Source: JAWPNA01 sp045402695 (lineage in GTDB: Bacteria; Acidobacteriota; Polarisedimenticolia; JACPZX01; DASXTC01). From it: a stretch of DNA of 5,468 nt. The DNA is taken from contig JAWPNA010000488.1 of NCBI GenBank assembly GCA_045402695.1, positions 1 to 5,468 of the forward strand, read 5' to 3'. This document shows, in pieces, positions 1 to 5,468 of the stretch. Position 1 is the stretch's first letter, and each line of letters opens with the position of its first letter. A program made the translations under genes and the position numbers. The notes under the pieces were generated by a model. The model did not search any database and was not told the DNA's origin. It saw only the letters and a program-made list of their open reading frames with translations.

Positions 1-1530
1 GCCTACGGCTGGGACCGCGGCAACGGGACCACCGTTGCCTCTCTCACGTCGCAGGCATACACCACAATCGGGCAGCTTCTGGCCGCCGATACGTGGGACT
101 TCTCCGGCAACAGTACGGGAGTGGAGAGGGCCTCCACCACCACTCCATTGAACTCGGCGGAAACGTGCAACACGACCGCTTGCGGCTACAGCTTTGCGGG
201 CGCGGAGCTGGACCGCGAGGACAAGAACTGGGAGGCGCCCGACCCGAACAACGTGGACCGGATCAACACGGTCACCCAGAGACAGGTTGACCCCAACGGC
301 AACTTTCTGACCATCTGGCTGCGCGCCGGCGCCCAGCACGAGGGAAAAGCCGGCAGCCTCGGCACGGGCGAGAGCCGGTTCTGCTACGTGACCGACGGGA
401 CGGGAACGCGCAACCCGGCTCCTCTCTGGAGGCTCACGCACCAGGACCCCCTGGACCCCAATGCCTGGTACATGCAGGCCGGCGACCCGGGATGGTCGGG
501 AGGGCCCGGCTCGACCTGCCAGCAGGTGCTCTTCAACGAGGTGTGCGGGGGCGGCGGCACTTTTTCCAGGCTGTACGCCAAGTCGTGTACCGGCAACGAC
601 GGCAGTCCGCACTTCGGCACGCAGTCGGGATCGATCATCAAGGGAGGTGTGGTGACGCTCCCCTCCGGCCACACCTTCAACGCGTTGGTGGCCAGCAACA
701 TCGCCGACTTCTGCGTCTATCTCGGGTCAGGCTGCTCGGCATTCTTCAAAGTGGACGAGGTCAGGACGGTGAACTACCTGTGGCAGGTGCCCGTCGTCGG
801 CACGGTGGTGCGCCTGCAGTCGGTGCAGAACACTCCCGACCCCAACACGTTCAGCACGCTTGCAGAGACCGACTTCAAGTTCGGCCTCTTCCCGCCGCGC
901 AGCATCAGCGTGACAGGGATGAAGGACACCAGGGTGAGTCTCTCCTGGGACCCTGGGCTCGACACGCACCGGATCAGCGGTTACCGGGTCTACTGGGACA
1001 CCGATTCGGGCTCGGGCTCCAGTTACGCGTTCGATTCCGTCAACAACGCCGGGCAGGCCAGTTTATGCGGCACGGGCGCTACCATTTCGGGCCTGACGCC
1101 GGGAACGACATATTACTTCACCGTCACGTCGCGGTCGGTCTACACCGATCCGTCCAGCCACATCGTCACGATGTACGAGAGCGCGCTTTACCCGACGCAG
1201 GTGTCGGGAGATCCCTCATTCGTCTACCCGACGGAGGTGCAGGCCACCACGACCACCGTCCCCACCTGCCGCCCCACGGTCGAGGTGACCAACCTGACCG
1301 TTGATAAGACAGGGTCTGAGGTCACGATCTGCTGGGACCCGGTTTCCGATCCGTGCCTGCTGGGGTATCGTGTCCTGGGCTCCGCCTCCCCGGAGTCAGA
1401 TGCCGGTTTCTCCACCCTGGCCGACACCGGACTGACCACCTGCTGGAGCGGTGCTCCCGCGCAGGGGTTCTTCCTGGTGGTGGCGCGCGGCACCGGAGAC
1501 ACAGGCCCATGGGGGGCTTATTGTCATTGA
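1..1530 (+). CDS. Cysteine-rich fibronectin type III domain protein, 3' part (N-terminus outside window)
   Basis: Frame 1 is open from the first base to a TGA at 1528-1530, giving 509 visible residues; no convincing start is seen, so the gene begins upstream. Residues about 298-383 form a recognisable fibronectin type III domain: a W-D-P strand early on, G-Y-R-V-Y-W in the middle, and the closing G-L-T-P-G-T-T-Y-Y-F-T-V pattern. A second, divergent copy spans about 423-505, with I-C-W-D-P and G-Y-R-V. Residues 1-297 match no family I can name; the part at about 215-297 looks beta-rich. Fourteen cysteines (for example 56, 61, 238, 245, 356, 444, 452, 481, 508) suggest disulfides and hence export, though the signal peptide would lie outside the window. 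Fibronectin III modules usually mediate binding or spacing in surface proteins. The receptor gene starts 10 bases downstream, so the two are probably co-expressed. The exact role is unknown. Confidence 0.85.
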   Translation, partial: AYGWDRGNGTTVASLTSQAYTTIGQLLAADTWDFSGNSTGVERASTTTPLNSAETCNTTACGYSFAGAELDREDKNWEAPDPNNVDRINTVTQRQVDPNGNFLTIWLRAGAQHEGKAGSLGTGESRFCYVTDGTGTRNPAPLWRLTHQDPLDPNAWYMQAGDPGWSGGPGSTCQQVLFNEVCGGGGTFSRLYAKSCTGNDGSPHFGTQSGSIIKGGVVTLPSGHTFNALVASNIADFCVYLGSGCSAFFKVDEVRTVNYLWQVPVVGTVVRLQSVQNTPDPNTFSTLAETDFKFGLFPPRSISVTGMKDTRVSLSWDPGLDTHRISGYRVYWDTDSGSGSSYAFDSVNNAGQASLCGTGATISGLTPGTTYYFTVTSRSVYTDPSSHIVTMYESALYPTQVSGDPSFVYPTEVQATTTTVPTCRPTVEVTNLTVDKTGSEVTICWDPVSDPCLLGYRVLGSASPESDAGFSTLADTGLTTCWSGAPAQGFFLVVARGTGDTGPWGAYCH

Positions 1531-1534
1531 GCGC

Positions 1535-1543
1535 GGATCGGTG
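1535..1543 (+). promoter_or_regulatory. Weak ribosome-binding context and GTG start of the receptor gene
   Basis: The GTG at 1541-1543 has only a GGA at 1535-1537, three bases away, as a Shine-Dalgarno candidate. That is shorter and closer than normal. The upstream stop ends at 1530, leaving a 10-base gap. With so weak a site, translation of the receptor probably depends on ribosomes finishing the upstream gene. This is an inference from spacing; the start itself is chosen because the signal peptide begins there. Confidence 0.45.
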
Positions 1544-4500
1544 AAGGCGGGCCGGCTCGCCATCGTCATCTGTGTCTCGGCCCTCAGCTTTCTGGGCGCC
1601 GAAGCGCAGACCACCACCGCCACGTTGAAGGGGACCGTCCGCACGGCCGATGGCTTGCCGGCTTCTTCCATCCTGATGGAAGCGCGCTCCGAGTCCACCG
1701 GTGTGCAGCGTGTCGCGATCACCGATAGGGCGGGCCGCTACCGAATCGACCTGCTGCAGCCCGGGTCCTGGACCGTCCTGCCGCGGCGGGCAGCGGCCGA
1801 CGGGAGGTCGGGCGAGCCGCTCGCGGATGCACGGGAGGTGACTCTGCGCCTCCAGCAGACCGTCATCCTTGACTTCACCGCCGGCGCGGTGGCCGTGGAA
1901 AACGTGACCGTGAGGGCCGACACGCCGCTGGTGGATCCGACGCGGACCGGGTCGGAGCTTCGGGTGGACGGGGCGCAGGTGGAGGAGCTGCCGATCTCCG
2001 GCAGGCTGGTCACCGATCTGGCGCTGCTGGATTCCTCCGTGCTGTCAACGCCGGCGGGAAACTTCTTCGGTGAGCGCGGATCGGTCTTCGTGGTGAACGG
2101 CCAGTCGGGGCGCGCCAACTCCTTCCTGCTGGACGGGCTTGACAACAACGACCAGACCAGCAACACGACATTGAACGCCTTCCTCTCGCAGCAGGTGATC
2201 CGCGAGTTCGTGGTGCTGACGCACCAGTACGCTCCCGAGTTCGGGCGCGCCAGCGGCGGCATCCTCAACGTCATCACGGAGCGGGGCGGCAACGACGTGA
2301 CCGGCGGCGGCTTCCTGCAGGGCTCCTCCGCGAGCCTCAATTCCTCCGGCGAGTTCGTCGATGGGCTGTCGGACTCCGATGGGATCGACGACACCGGCGG
2401 CCGGTATCAGGCCGGTCTCAAGGTGGGCGGCCCTCTGCGCCGGGACACGGCCTCCTACTTCGCCGCCTTCGAGCACCAGCAGGCCGACGACGTGACGGCC
2501 TTCACCGGGGTCGGCCGCGACGGGTCGGACGGAGGATGGGTCACAGCGCCGAGCCGGGATGACAACCTGTTCCTCAGGACCGATTTCAACCTGGGGACAA
2601 GGCACTTCCTGATGGCCCGGCTGTCGGCCGACGACCGCGAGACCAACGACCTCAACGTGGGCGGCAGGGTCACGCCCGAGACAGGGTTCTCGCTCGACGA
2701 GCGTGACGTGCAGCTCGCGGGGTCACTGACCTCCACGATATCTCCCGCGCTGCTCAACGAGGTGAGGCTGCTCGCGGGACGGTCGACGTTCGATCAGACC
2801 GCCAACTCCGACCGTCCCGGGGTGGATCGCCCGTCCGGAGTCTTCGGCGGCAACAACCTCAATCAGCAGAACCGCAACGAGGACCGGATGCAGGTCGTGG
2901 ACAACATCACCTGGCAGACGGGCCCGCACGCCCTCAAGTTCGGCGTGGACGTCCTGCGAACGCGCACGCGCGTGTCCACCCGGTTCAACCCCAACGGCAA
3001 CTTCCAGTACGACACCGACGACCCGTTCGAGCCGGGCGACTGCGGCAACATCGTCTCCTCGGATGTGGATCCCAACAACGACAGAGCGCCGATCGACTGC
3101 CCGGGACAGGTGGGAGTGGACGACGACGGCGACGGTGTCGTGGATGAGCCGGGGTACATCTACACCTATCCCTTCGTCTACACCTTCATCGAAGGGGCGC
3201 CCTCGGCCATCATCAAGGACACGCGCGTGGCGGCCTTCGCGCAGGACTCCTGGCAAGTGGGGCCGAACTTCCTGCTGGACTACGGCCTGCGCTACGACCT
3301 GAGCACATTCCGCCTGCCCGAAGACACCGCCGTGGAGTCCACCATCCCCAACGGCGGGGCCGGGCGCGACGCCAACAACCTCGCGCCGCGCTTCGGGTTC
3401 ACCTGGACTCCGGGCAGGGAAGGCTCGACGGGCCGCTTCATCGTCAGGGGCGGGGGAGGGATCTTCTACGACAAGCTGGTGCTGGGGTTCCCCGCCGTGG
3501 CCGCCATCACGTCGGGCACGCAGATCGGGCTGTTCTTCCCGAGGGGACTCACCGTCGAGCTGACGGAGGACCTCGTGGAGCAGATCGGGATTGATGTCGT
3601 CAAAGAGAATCTCTTCTTTCCCCCGGAGCTGATCCTCCAGTTCTCGACCGGCACAAAGCTCGACACTCCCTACACGACGCAGTACAGCCTGGGGGTGGAG
3701 CATGCCGTGGGGCGCAGCGGGCGCGGCGCCTGGAGCGCCAACCTCACGCGGGCGCTCGGCTACCATCAGGCGTTGTTTCGCGACCTCAATCCCGTGGTCA
3801 CCACCGACATCAACGGCATCCCGATCCACCGCGACAAGGAGGTGGGATCGATCGCCGCGATCGTGACCGAGGGGAGGAACTGGTACACCGGACTCGACCT
3901 GGGATGGAAGTGGCGCGGGGAGGATACCTGGTACTCGGCGTCGTACACCTGGTCCAAAGCGCTGGATGAAGGGCCGGACCCGCTCAAGGGAGGGATCTCC
4001 CTGCCGCCGTTCTGCCTGATCGAGCTCAGCGCGGGCTCATCCAACAAAGAGTGCCCCCCGAGTCTGGCGTCGGAGAATCTGTCCGAGGAACGCGGCCGCG
4101 CCGACTCCGACCGCCGGCACCGGTTCGTCCTGGCGGGCGCGGCGCCTCTGGGCTGGCTGGGGCTGAGGGCCTCGGGCGTCATCCAGCTCGCCTCGGGCAT
4201 CCCGTACAACGTCACCACGGGAGGGGATGAGAACATTGACGGCATCACCACCGACCGGCCCGTCGGCGTGGGACGCAACACCGGCGAGCAAACCAGCCTT
4301 AAGGCGATCAACAAGGCGAGAGCGGCCGCCCTTCTACCCCCGGTCAGGCTGCCCAGCGAGCCGTCGTTCTCTCAGGTGGACCTGAGGCTCTCGCGTCCTT
4401 TCACCTTCAAGGGGGATGGAAACCGCAGCGAGCTCTTCCTGCAGGTGTTCAACCTGCTCGACCACTTCAACCCGGGCGTTCTGGAAGGGGCGGTCACCTC

Positions 4501-4576
4501 GCGCCGGTTCGGCGAGCCCACCGGCCAGGCGGGACCTCCTCGCACCCTCGAGGTGGGGTTGAAGATCAGCTTCTGA
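1541..4576 (+). CDS. Oar-like TonB-dependent outer-membrane receptor with carboxypeptidase-regulatory-like domain
   Basis: An outer-membrane beta-barrel of 1011 residues, the usual size for Oar-type receptors. The chosen GTG at 1541 gives a clean signal peptide (K2, R5, hydrophobic 6-19, A-E-A cut before Q23). The frame stays open to an ATG at 1451, but that start would put about 30 polar, Trp- and Arg-rich residues before the signal and overlap the upstream gene. Residues 27-115 are a carboxypeptidase-regulatory-like fold (T-D-R-A-G-R-Y-R-I, then L-Q-P-G). V-E-N-V-T-V at 119-124 sits where a TonB box is expected. The plug covers about 120-250, with N-G-Q-S, L-L-D-G-L-D-N-N-D and G-G-I-L-N-V-I-T. 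The barrel carries the family's D-S-D-R-R-H-R-F at 855-862 and ends L-K-I-S-F, the terminal-Phe signal for barrel assembly. Relatives work with TonB-ExbBD in transport of large substrates; the substrate here is unknown. An acidic D-D-D-G-D-G motif lies at 527-532, and mature cysteines occur only as pairs 501/520 and 825/838. Confidence 0.93.
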   Translation: MKAGRLAIVICVSALSFLGAEAQTTTATLKGTVRTADGLPASSILMEARSESTGVQRVAITDRAGRYRIDLLQPGSWTVLPRRAAADGRSGEPLADAREVTLRLQQTVILDFTAGAVAVENVTVRADTPLVDPTRTGSELRVDGAQVEELPISGRLVTDLALLDSSVLSTPAGNFFGERGSVFVVNGQSGRANSFLLDGLDNNDQTSNTTLNAFLSQQVIREFVVLTHQYAPEFGRASGGILNVITERGGNDVTGGGFLQGSSASLNSSGEFVDGLSDSDGIDDTGGRYQAGLKVGGPLRRDTASYFAAFEHQQADDVTAFTGVGRDGSDGGWVTAPSRDDNLFLRTDFNLGTRHFLMARLSADDRETNDLNVGGRVTPETGFSLDERDVQLAGSLTSTISPALLNEVRLLAGRSTFDQTANSDRPGVDRPSGVFGGNNLNQQNRNEDRMQVVDNITWQTGPHALKFGVDVLRTRTRVSTRFNPNGNFQYDTDDPFEPGDCGNIVSSDVDPNNDRAPIDCPGQVGVDDDGDGVVDEPGYIYTYPFVYTFIEGAPSAIIKDTRVAAFAQDSWQVGPNFLLDYGLRYDLSTFRLPEDTAVESTIPNGGAGRDANNLAPRFGFTWTPGREGSTGRFIVRGGGGIFYDKLVLGFPAVAAITSGTQIGLFFPRGLTVELTEDLVEQIGIDVVKENLFFPPELILQFSTGTKLDTPYTTQYSLGVEHAVGRSGRGAWSANLTRALGYHQALFRDLNPVVTTDINGIPIHRDKEVGSIAAIVTEGRNWYTGLDLGWKWRGEDTWYSASYTWSKALDEGPDPLKGGISLPPFCLIELSAGSSNKECPPSLASENLSEERGRADSDRRHRFVLAGAAPLGWLGLRASGVIQLASGIPYNVTTGGDENIDGITTDRPVGVGRNTGEQTSLKAINKARAAALLPPVRLPSEPSFSQVDLRLSRPFTFKGDGNRSELFLQVFNLLDHFNPGVLEGAVTSRRFGEPTGQAGPPRTLEVGLKISF

Positions 4577-4580
4577 CGTA

Positions 4581-4628
4581 CGTTCGTGAGGCGGCTTCAG
4601 GCCGGCCGCTTGAGCACCGCCACGAACG
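4581..4628. terminator. Imperfect inverted repeat just after the receptor stop, candidate terminator
   Basis: Arms CGTTCGTG (4581-4588) and CACGAACG (4621-4628) are perfectly complementary. The stem continues, after a two-base bulge, with GCGG (4591-4594) against CCGC (4617-4620). The loop contains the palindrome GGCCGGCC (4600-4607). It begins four bases after the receptor stop, where a transcription end is expected. No T-run follows on either strand, so it is not a canonical intrinsic terminator. It could end transcription together with Rho or simply protect the 3' end of the mRNA. Confidence 0.5.
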
Positions 4629-4654
4629 CACGCATAAACCACCTCGAAGCGGTC

Positions 4655-4674
4655 CCAAGGCGCGGCCGCCTTGG
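4655..4674. terminator. Perfect 8-bp hairpin between convergent genes, candidate bidirectional terminator
   Basis: CCAAGGCG (4655-4662) and CGCCTTGG (4667-4674) are exact reverse complements around a CGGC loop. The repeat lies midway between the converging receptor and cold-shock genes, so its hairpin would form in transcripts from either side. There is no T-tract on either strand. Position and stem strength support a terminator-like role; the lack of a T-tract weakens it. Confidence 0.5.
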
Positions 4675-4703
4675 CGGAGGTCGCTCTACATCTCTACAAG
4701 GCA

Positions 4704-4728
4704 GCGGCCGGGGAGCCGCGGGCCGGCC
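4704..4728 (-). terminator. GC-rich inverted repeat at the 3' end of the cold-shock gene
   Basis: Two mutually exclusive stems can form: GGCCGG (4706-4711) with CCGGCC (4723-4728), or GCGGC (4704-4708) with GCCGC (4715-4719). They directly follow, and touch, the csp stop codon on the minus strand. No U-run follows. In such GC-rich DNA these stems could be chance, so this is a weak terminator candidate. Confidence 0.3.
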
Positions 4729-4934
4729 TAGACCTTGGTCACGTTCTGGGCGGCGGGGCCCTTCTGGCCCTGGACGACCTCGAACTGGACCTTGTCGCCC
4801 TCGGCCAGGGATTTGAAGCCGGTACCGGAGATGGCGGAGTGGTGGACGAAAACGTCCTTGCCGCCGTCATCGCGGGTGATGAAGCCGAATCCCTTCGCGT
4901 CGTTGAACCACTTCACGGTACCGGTGATCATCAT
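4728..4934 (-). CDS. CspA-family cold-shock protein (single cold-shock domain)
   Basis: A small cytoplasmic nucleic-acid-binding protein of 68 residues, the normal size for this family. Members are five-stranded beta-barrels that bind single-stranded RNA or DNA and melt mRNA structure in the cold or during growth. The whole protein is one cold-shock domain: G-T-V-K-W-F-N at 5-11, RNP1 K-G-F-G-F-I at 14-19, RNP2 V-F-V-H-H at 28-32, and the usual G-P-A-A-Q-N-V ending. All the expected aromatic binding residues (W9, F10, F16, F18, F29, H31) are present. The ATG at 4934 is chosen because GAGG (4947-4944) lies nine bases upstream and the domain begins at once. A second ATG follows immediately, and an in-frame ATG at 4979 would add 15 polar residues foreign to the family. 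It converges with the receptor gene and lies downstream of a permease gene, separated by a 152-base region with its own promoter candidate. Which csp paralogue it is cannot be told. Confidence 0.96.
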   Translation of the reverse strand: MMITGTVKWFNDAKGFGFITRDDGGKDVFVHHSAISGTGFKSLAEGDKVQFEVVQGQKGPAAQNVTKV

Positions 4935-4943
4935 GCCCGTTCG

Positions 4944-4947
4944 CCTC
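4944..4947 (-). promoter_or_regulatory. Shine-Dalgarno of the cold-shock gene
   Basis: Minus-strand GAGG lies nine bases before the ATG at 4934. It decides for this start over the upstream in-frame ATG at 4979. Confidence 0.6.
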
Positions 4948-5008
4948 GCTGTGTGATTGTCGTCGGAGTCCGGGGTCACCGTACCTGCCGACTACAGTTT
5001 TCGTTTGC

Positions 5009-5028
5009 TGGTCCCATCCGTGGGACCA
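5009..5028 (-). promoter_or_regulatory. Perfect 8-bp hairpin in the csp leader
   Basis: Arms TGGTCCCA (5009-5016) and TGGGACCA (5021-5028) are exact reverse complements around a four-base loop (CGGA on the minus strand). It lies 74 bases upstream of the csp start and downstream of the predicted promoter, so it would be in the 5' UTR. No T-run follows on either strand, so it is not a simple terminator. Structured leaders are typical of cspA-type genes, where they control mRNA stability and translation with temperature. An operator dyad for a DNA-binding protein is the alternative. Confidence 0.55.
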
Positions 5029-5048
5029 TCTGCCTACGTACCCCGGGG

Positions 5049-5077
5049 ACGCTACCAGACACCCTTCCTCATGTCAA
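5049..5077 (-). promoter_or_regulatory. Candidate sigma-70-type promoter for the cold-shock gene
   Basis: On the minus strand a perfect TTGACA (5077-5072) is followed after exactly 17 bases by TAGCGT (5054-5049). The -35 is ideal and the spacing optimal, but the -10 matches TATAAT at only three of six positions, including the first two and the last. Transcription would start near 5042, giving a leader of roughly 105-110 bases, which fits the long leaders of cold-shock genes. It begins within 10 bases of the permease stop. Confidence 0.45.
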
Positions 5078-5082
5078 TGAGG
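5067..5082 (-). repeat. 6-bp dyad overlapping the candidate -35 and following the permease stop
   Basis: CCTCAT (5067-5072) and ATGAGG (5077-5082) are exact reverse complements with a four-base loop. The dyad starts five bases after the permease stop codon and contains most of the predicted csp -35. It could be an operator half-site pair or a weak 3' hairpin of the permease mRNA. It has no T-tract, and a 6-bp dyad may be chance. Confidence 0.3.
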
Positions 5083-5086
5083 GCCC

Positions 5087-5468
5087 TCACTCGTACCGCA
5101 GCGACTCGATCGGATCGAGCCGCGCCGCCTTGTAGGCCGGGTAGATCCCGAAGAAGAGCCCCACCGACACCGAGACGAGCAGCCCCACCAGGACGGCCCA
5201 CAGGGGTGTCGAGGCCGGGATCGGGGAGAACCGCGCCACGGCGGCCGAGATCGTCATCCCGAGGGCCACGCCGGCAACGCCGCCGATCGCGGTCAGGGTC
5301 ATCGCCTCGGTGAGAAACTGCTGGACGATGTCGGTGCGCAGGGCGCCCATCGCCTTGCGCACGCCGATCTCACGGGTGCGCTCCTTCACAGAGACGAGCA
5401 TGATGTTCATGACTCCCACGCCGCCCACGATGAGTCCCACGGCCGAGATGAACACGAGCACCATGCTG
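5087..5468 (-). CDS. MacB/FtsX-type ABC transporter permease, C-terminal end (5' part outside window)
   Basis: About 127 residues of the C-terminus of an inner-membrane permease; the frame is open to the window edge, so the internal ATG at 5464 is not a start. Family features are strong: a hydrophobic segment with G-G-V-G-V-M-N-I-M, then the cytoplasmic signature S-V-K-E-R-T-R-E-I-G-V-R-K-A-M-G-A. Two further hydrophobic segments follow (L-T-A-I-G-G-V-A-G-V-A-L-G and A-V-L-V-G-L-L-V-S-V-S-V-G-L-F-F-G), and then the closing P-A-Y-K-A-A-R-L-D-P-I-E-S-L-R-Y-E. This is the FtsX-like domain of MacB-type proteins. With an ATPase, they act as mechanotransmitters driving export of peptides, macrolides or lipoproteins through a periplasmic partner. 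The ATPase and partner genes are not in view, so the substrate cannot be assigned. The gene ends just before the csp control region and probably forms a separate unit. Confidence 0.93.
   Translation of the reverse strand, partial: SMVLVFISAVGLIVGGVGVMNIMLVSVKERTREIGVRKAMGALRTDIVQQFLTEAMTLTAIGGVAGVALGMTISAAVARFSPIPASTPLWAVLVGLLVSVSVGLFFGIYPAYKAARLDPIESLRYE

Noticed and set aside
492..1304. A 270-residue plus-strand frame overlapping the fibronectin III gene
   Set aside because: Arg-, His- and Gln-rich low-complexity translation with no domain; a shadow frame of the real gene.
1451..1540. An earlier ATG start for the receptor at 1451
   Set aside because: It would add 30 residues including three consecutive tryptophans and many charges before a good signal peptide, and overlap the upstream gene by 80 bases.
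2723..3829. A 368-residue minus-strand open frame opposite the receptor gene
   Set aside because: It lies wholly inside the receptor coding sequence, is rich in Arg, Val, His and Pro typical of antisense frames in GC-rich DNA, and has no recognisable domain. The plus-strand protein is unambiguous.
4684..4698. CTCTACA repeated twice with one base between
   Set aside because: Only two 7-bp copies in a spacer; too short to call a repeat element or binding site.
4935..4979. An N-terminal extension of the cold-shock protein from the ATG at 4979
   Set aside because: The 15 extra residues are polar and foreign to the family, and the GAGG ribosome-binding site favours the start at 4934.
5035..5048. 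Short palindromes TACGTA and CCCCGGGG near the predicted csp transcription start
   Set aside because: Six- and eight-base palindromes are common in this composition, and nothing else marks them as operators.
5078..5089. The 12-bp palindrome TGAGGGCCCTCA at the permease stop codon
   Set aside because: It includes the stop codon, has no loop for a stable hairpin and no T-run, and can arise by chance in GC-rich sequence.
4671..5135. A 154-residue plus-strand frame running antisense to the cold-shock gene
   Set aside because: It covers the whole conserved csp gene in antisense, plus its leader. Its sequence shows no family features.

Overview
The window is GC-rich throughout and densely coding. 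The gene set is a large Oar-like TonB-dependent receptor with an N-terminal carboxypeptidase-regulatory-like domain, a secreted-looking fibronectin type III protein, a MacB/FtsX-type ABC permease and a CspA-type cold-shock protein. This points to a Gram-negative bacterium with an outer membrane, most likely an Acidobacteriota member or a similar soil or sediment lineage. That placement is inferred from gene families only; there is no rRNA or other phylogenetic marker here.

Layout. Positions 1-1530 (+) hold the 3' part of a cysteine-rich, probably extracellular protein with one clear and one divergent fibronectin type III domain. Ten bases after its stop, a GTG at 1541 starts a 1011-residue TonB-dependent receptor (1541-4576, +) with signal peptide, regulatory-like domain, plug and a beta-barrel ending in phenylalanine. 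The tight spacing suggests co-transcription and perhaps translational coupling. Positions 4577-4727 are a convergent intergenic region with two or three GC-rich inverted repeats, the likely transcription ends for both strands. Positions 4728-4934 (-) encode a 68-residue cold-shock protein. Positions 4935-5086 hold its leader and a plausible promoter, including a perfect 8-bp hairpin in the predicted 5' UTR. Positions 5087-5468 (-) are the C-terminal end of an ABC transporter permease that runs off the window.

Functionally there appear to be three units: a surface pair (fibronectin III protein plus outer-membrane receptor), a monocistronic cold-shock gene with a long structured leader, and the tail of an efflux or lipoprotein-type ABC permease gene. 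I see no mobile element, CRISPR array, tRNA or rRNA, and no stretch over 300 bases without a gene. Most of the content belongs to familiar families. The less ordinary points are the acidic calcium-loop-like motif beside a cysteine pair in the receptor, the unassigned domain and cysteine content of the upstream protein, and the dyads in the csp control region.
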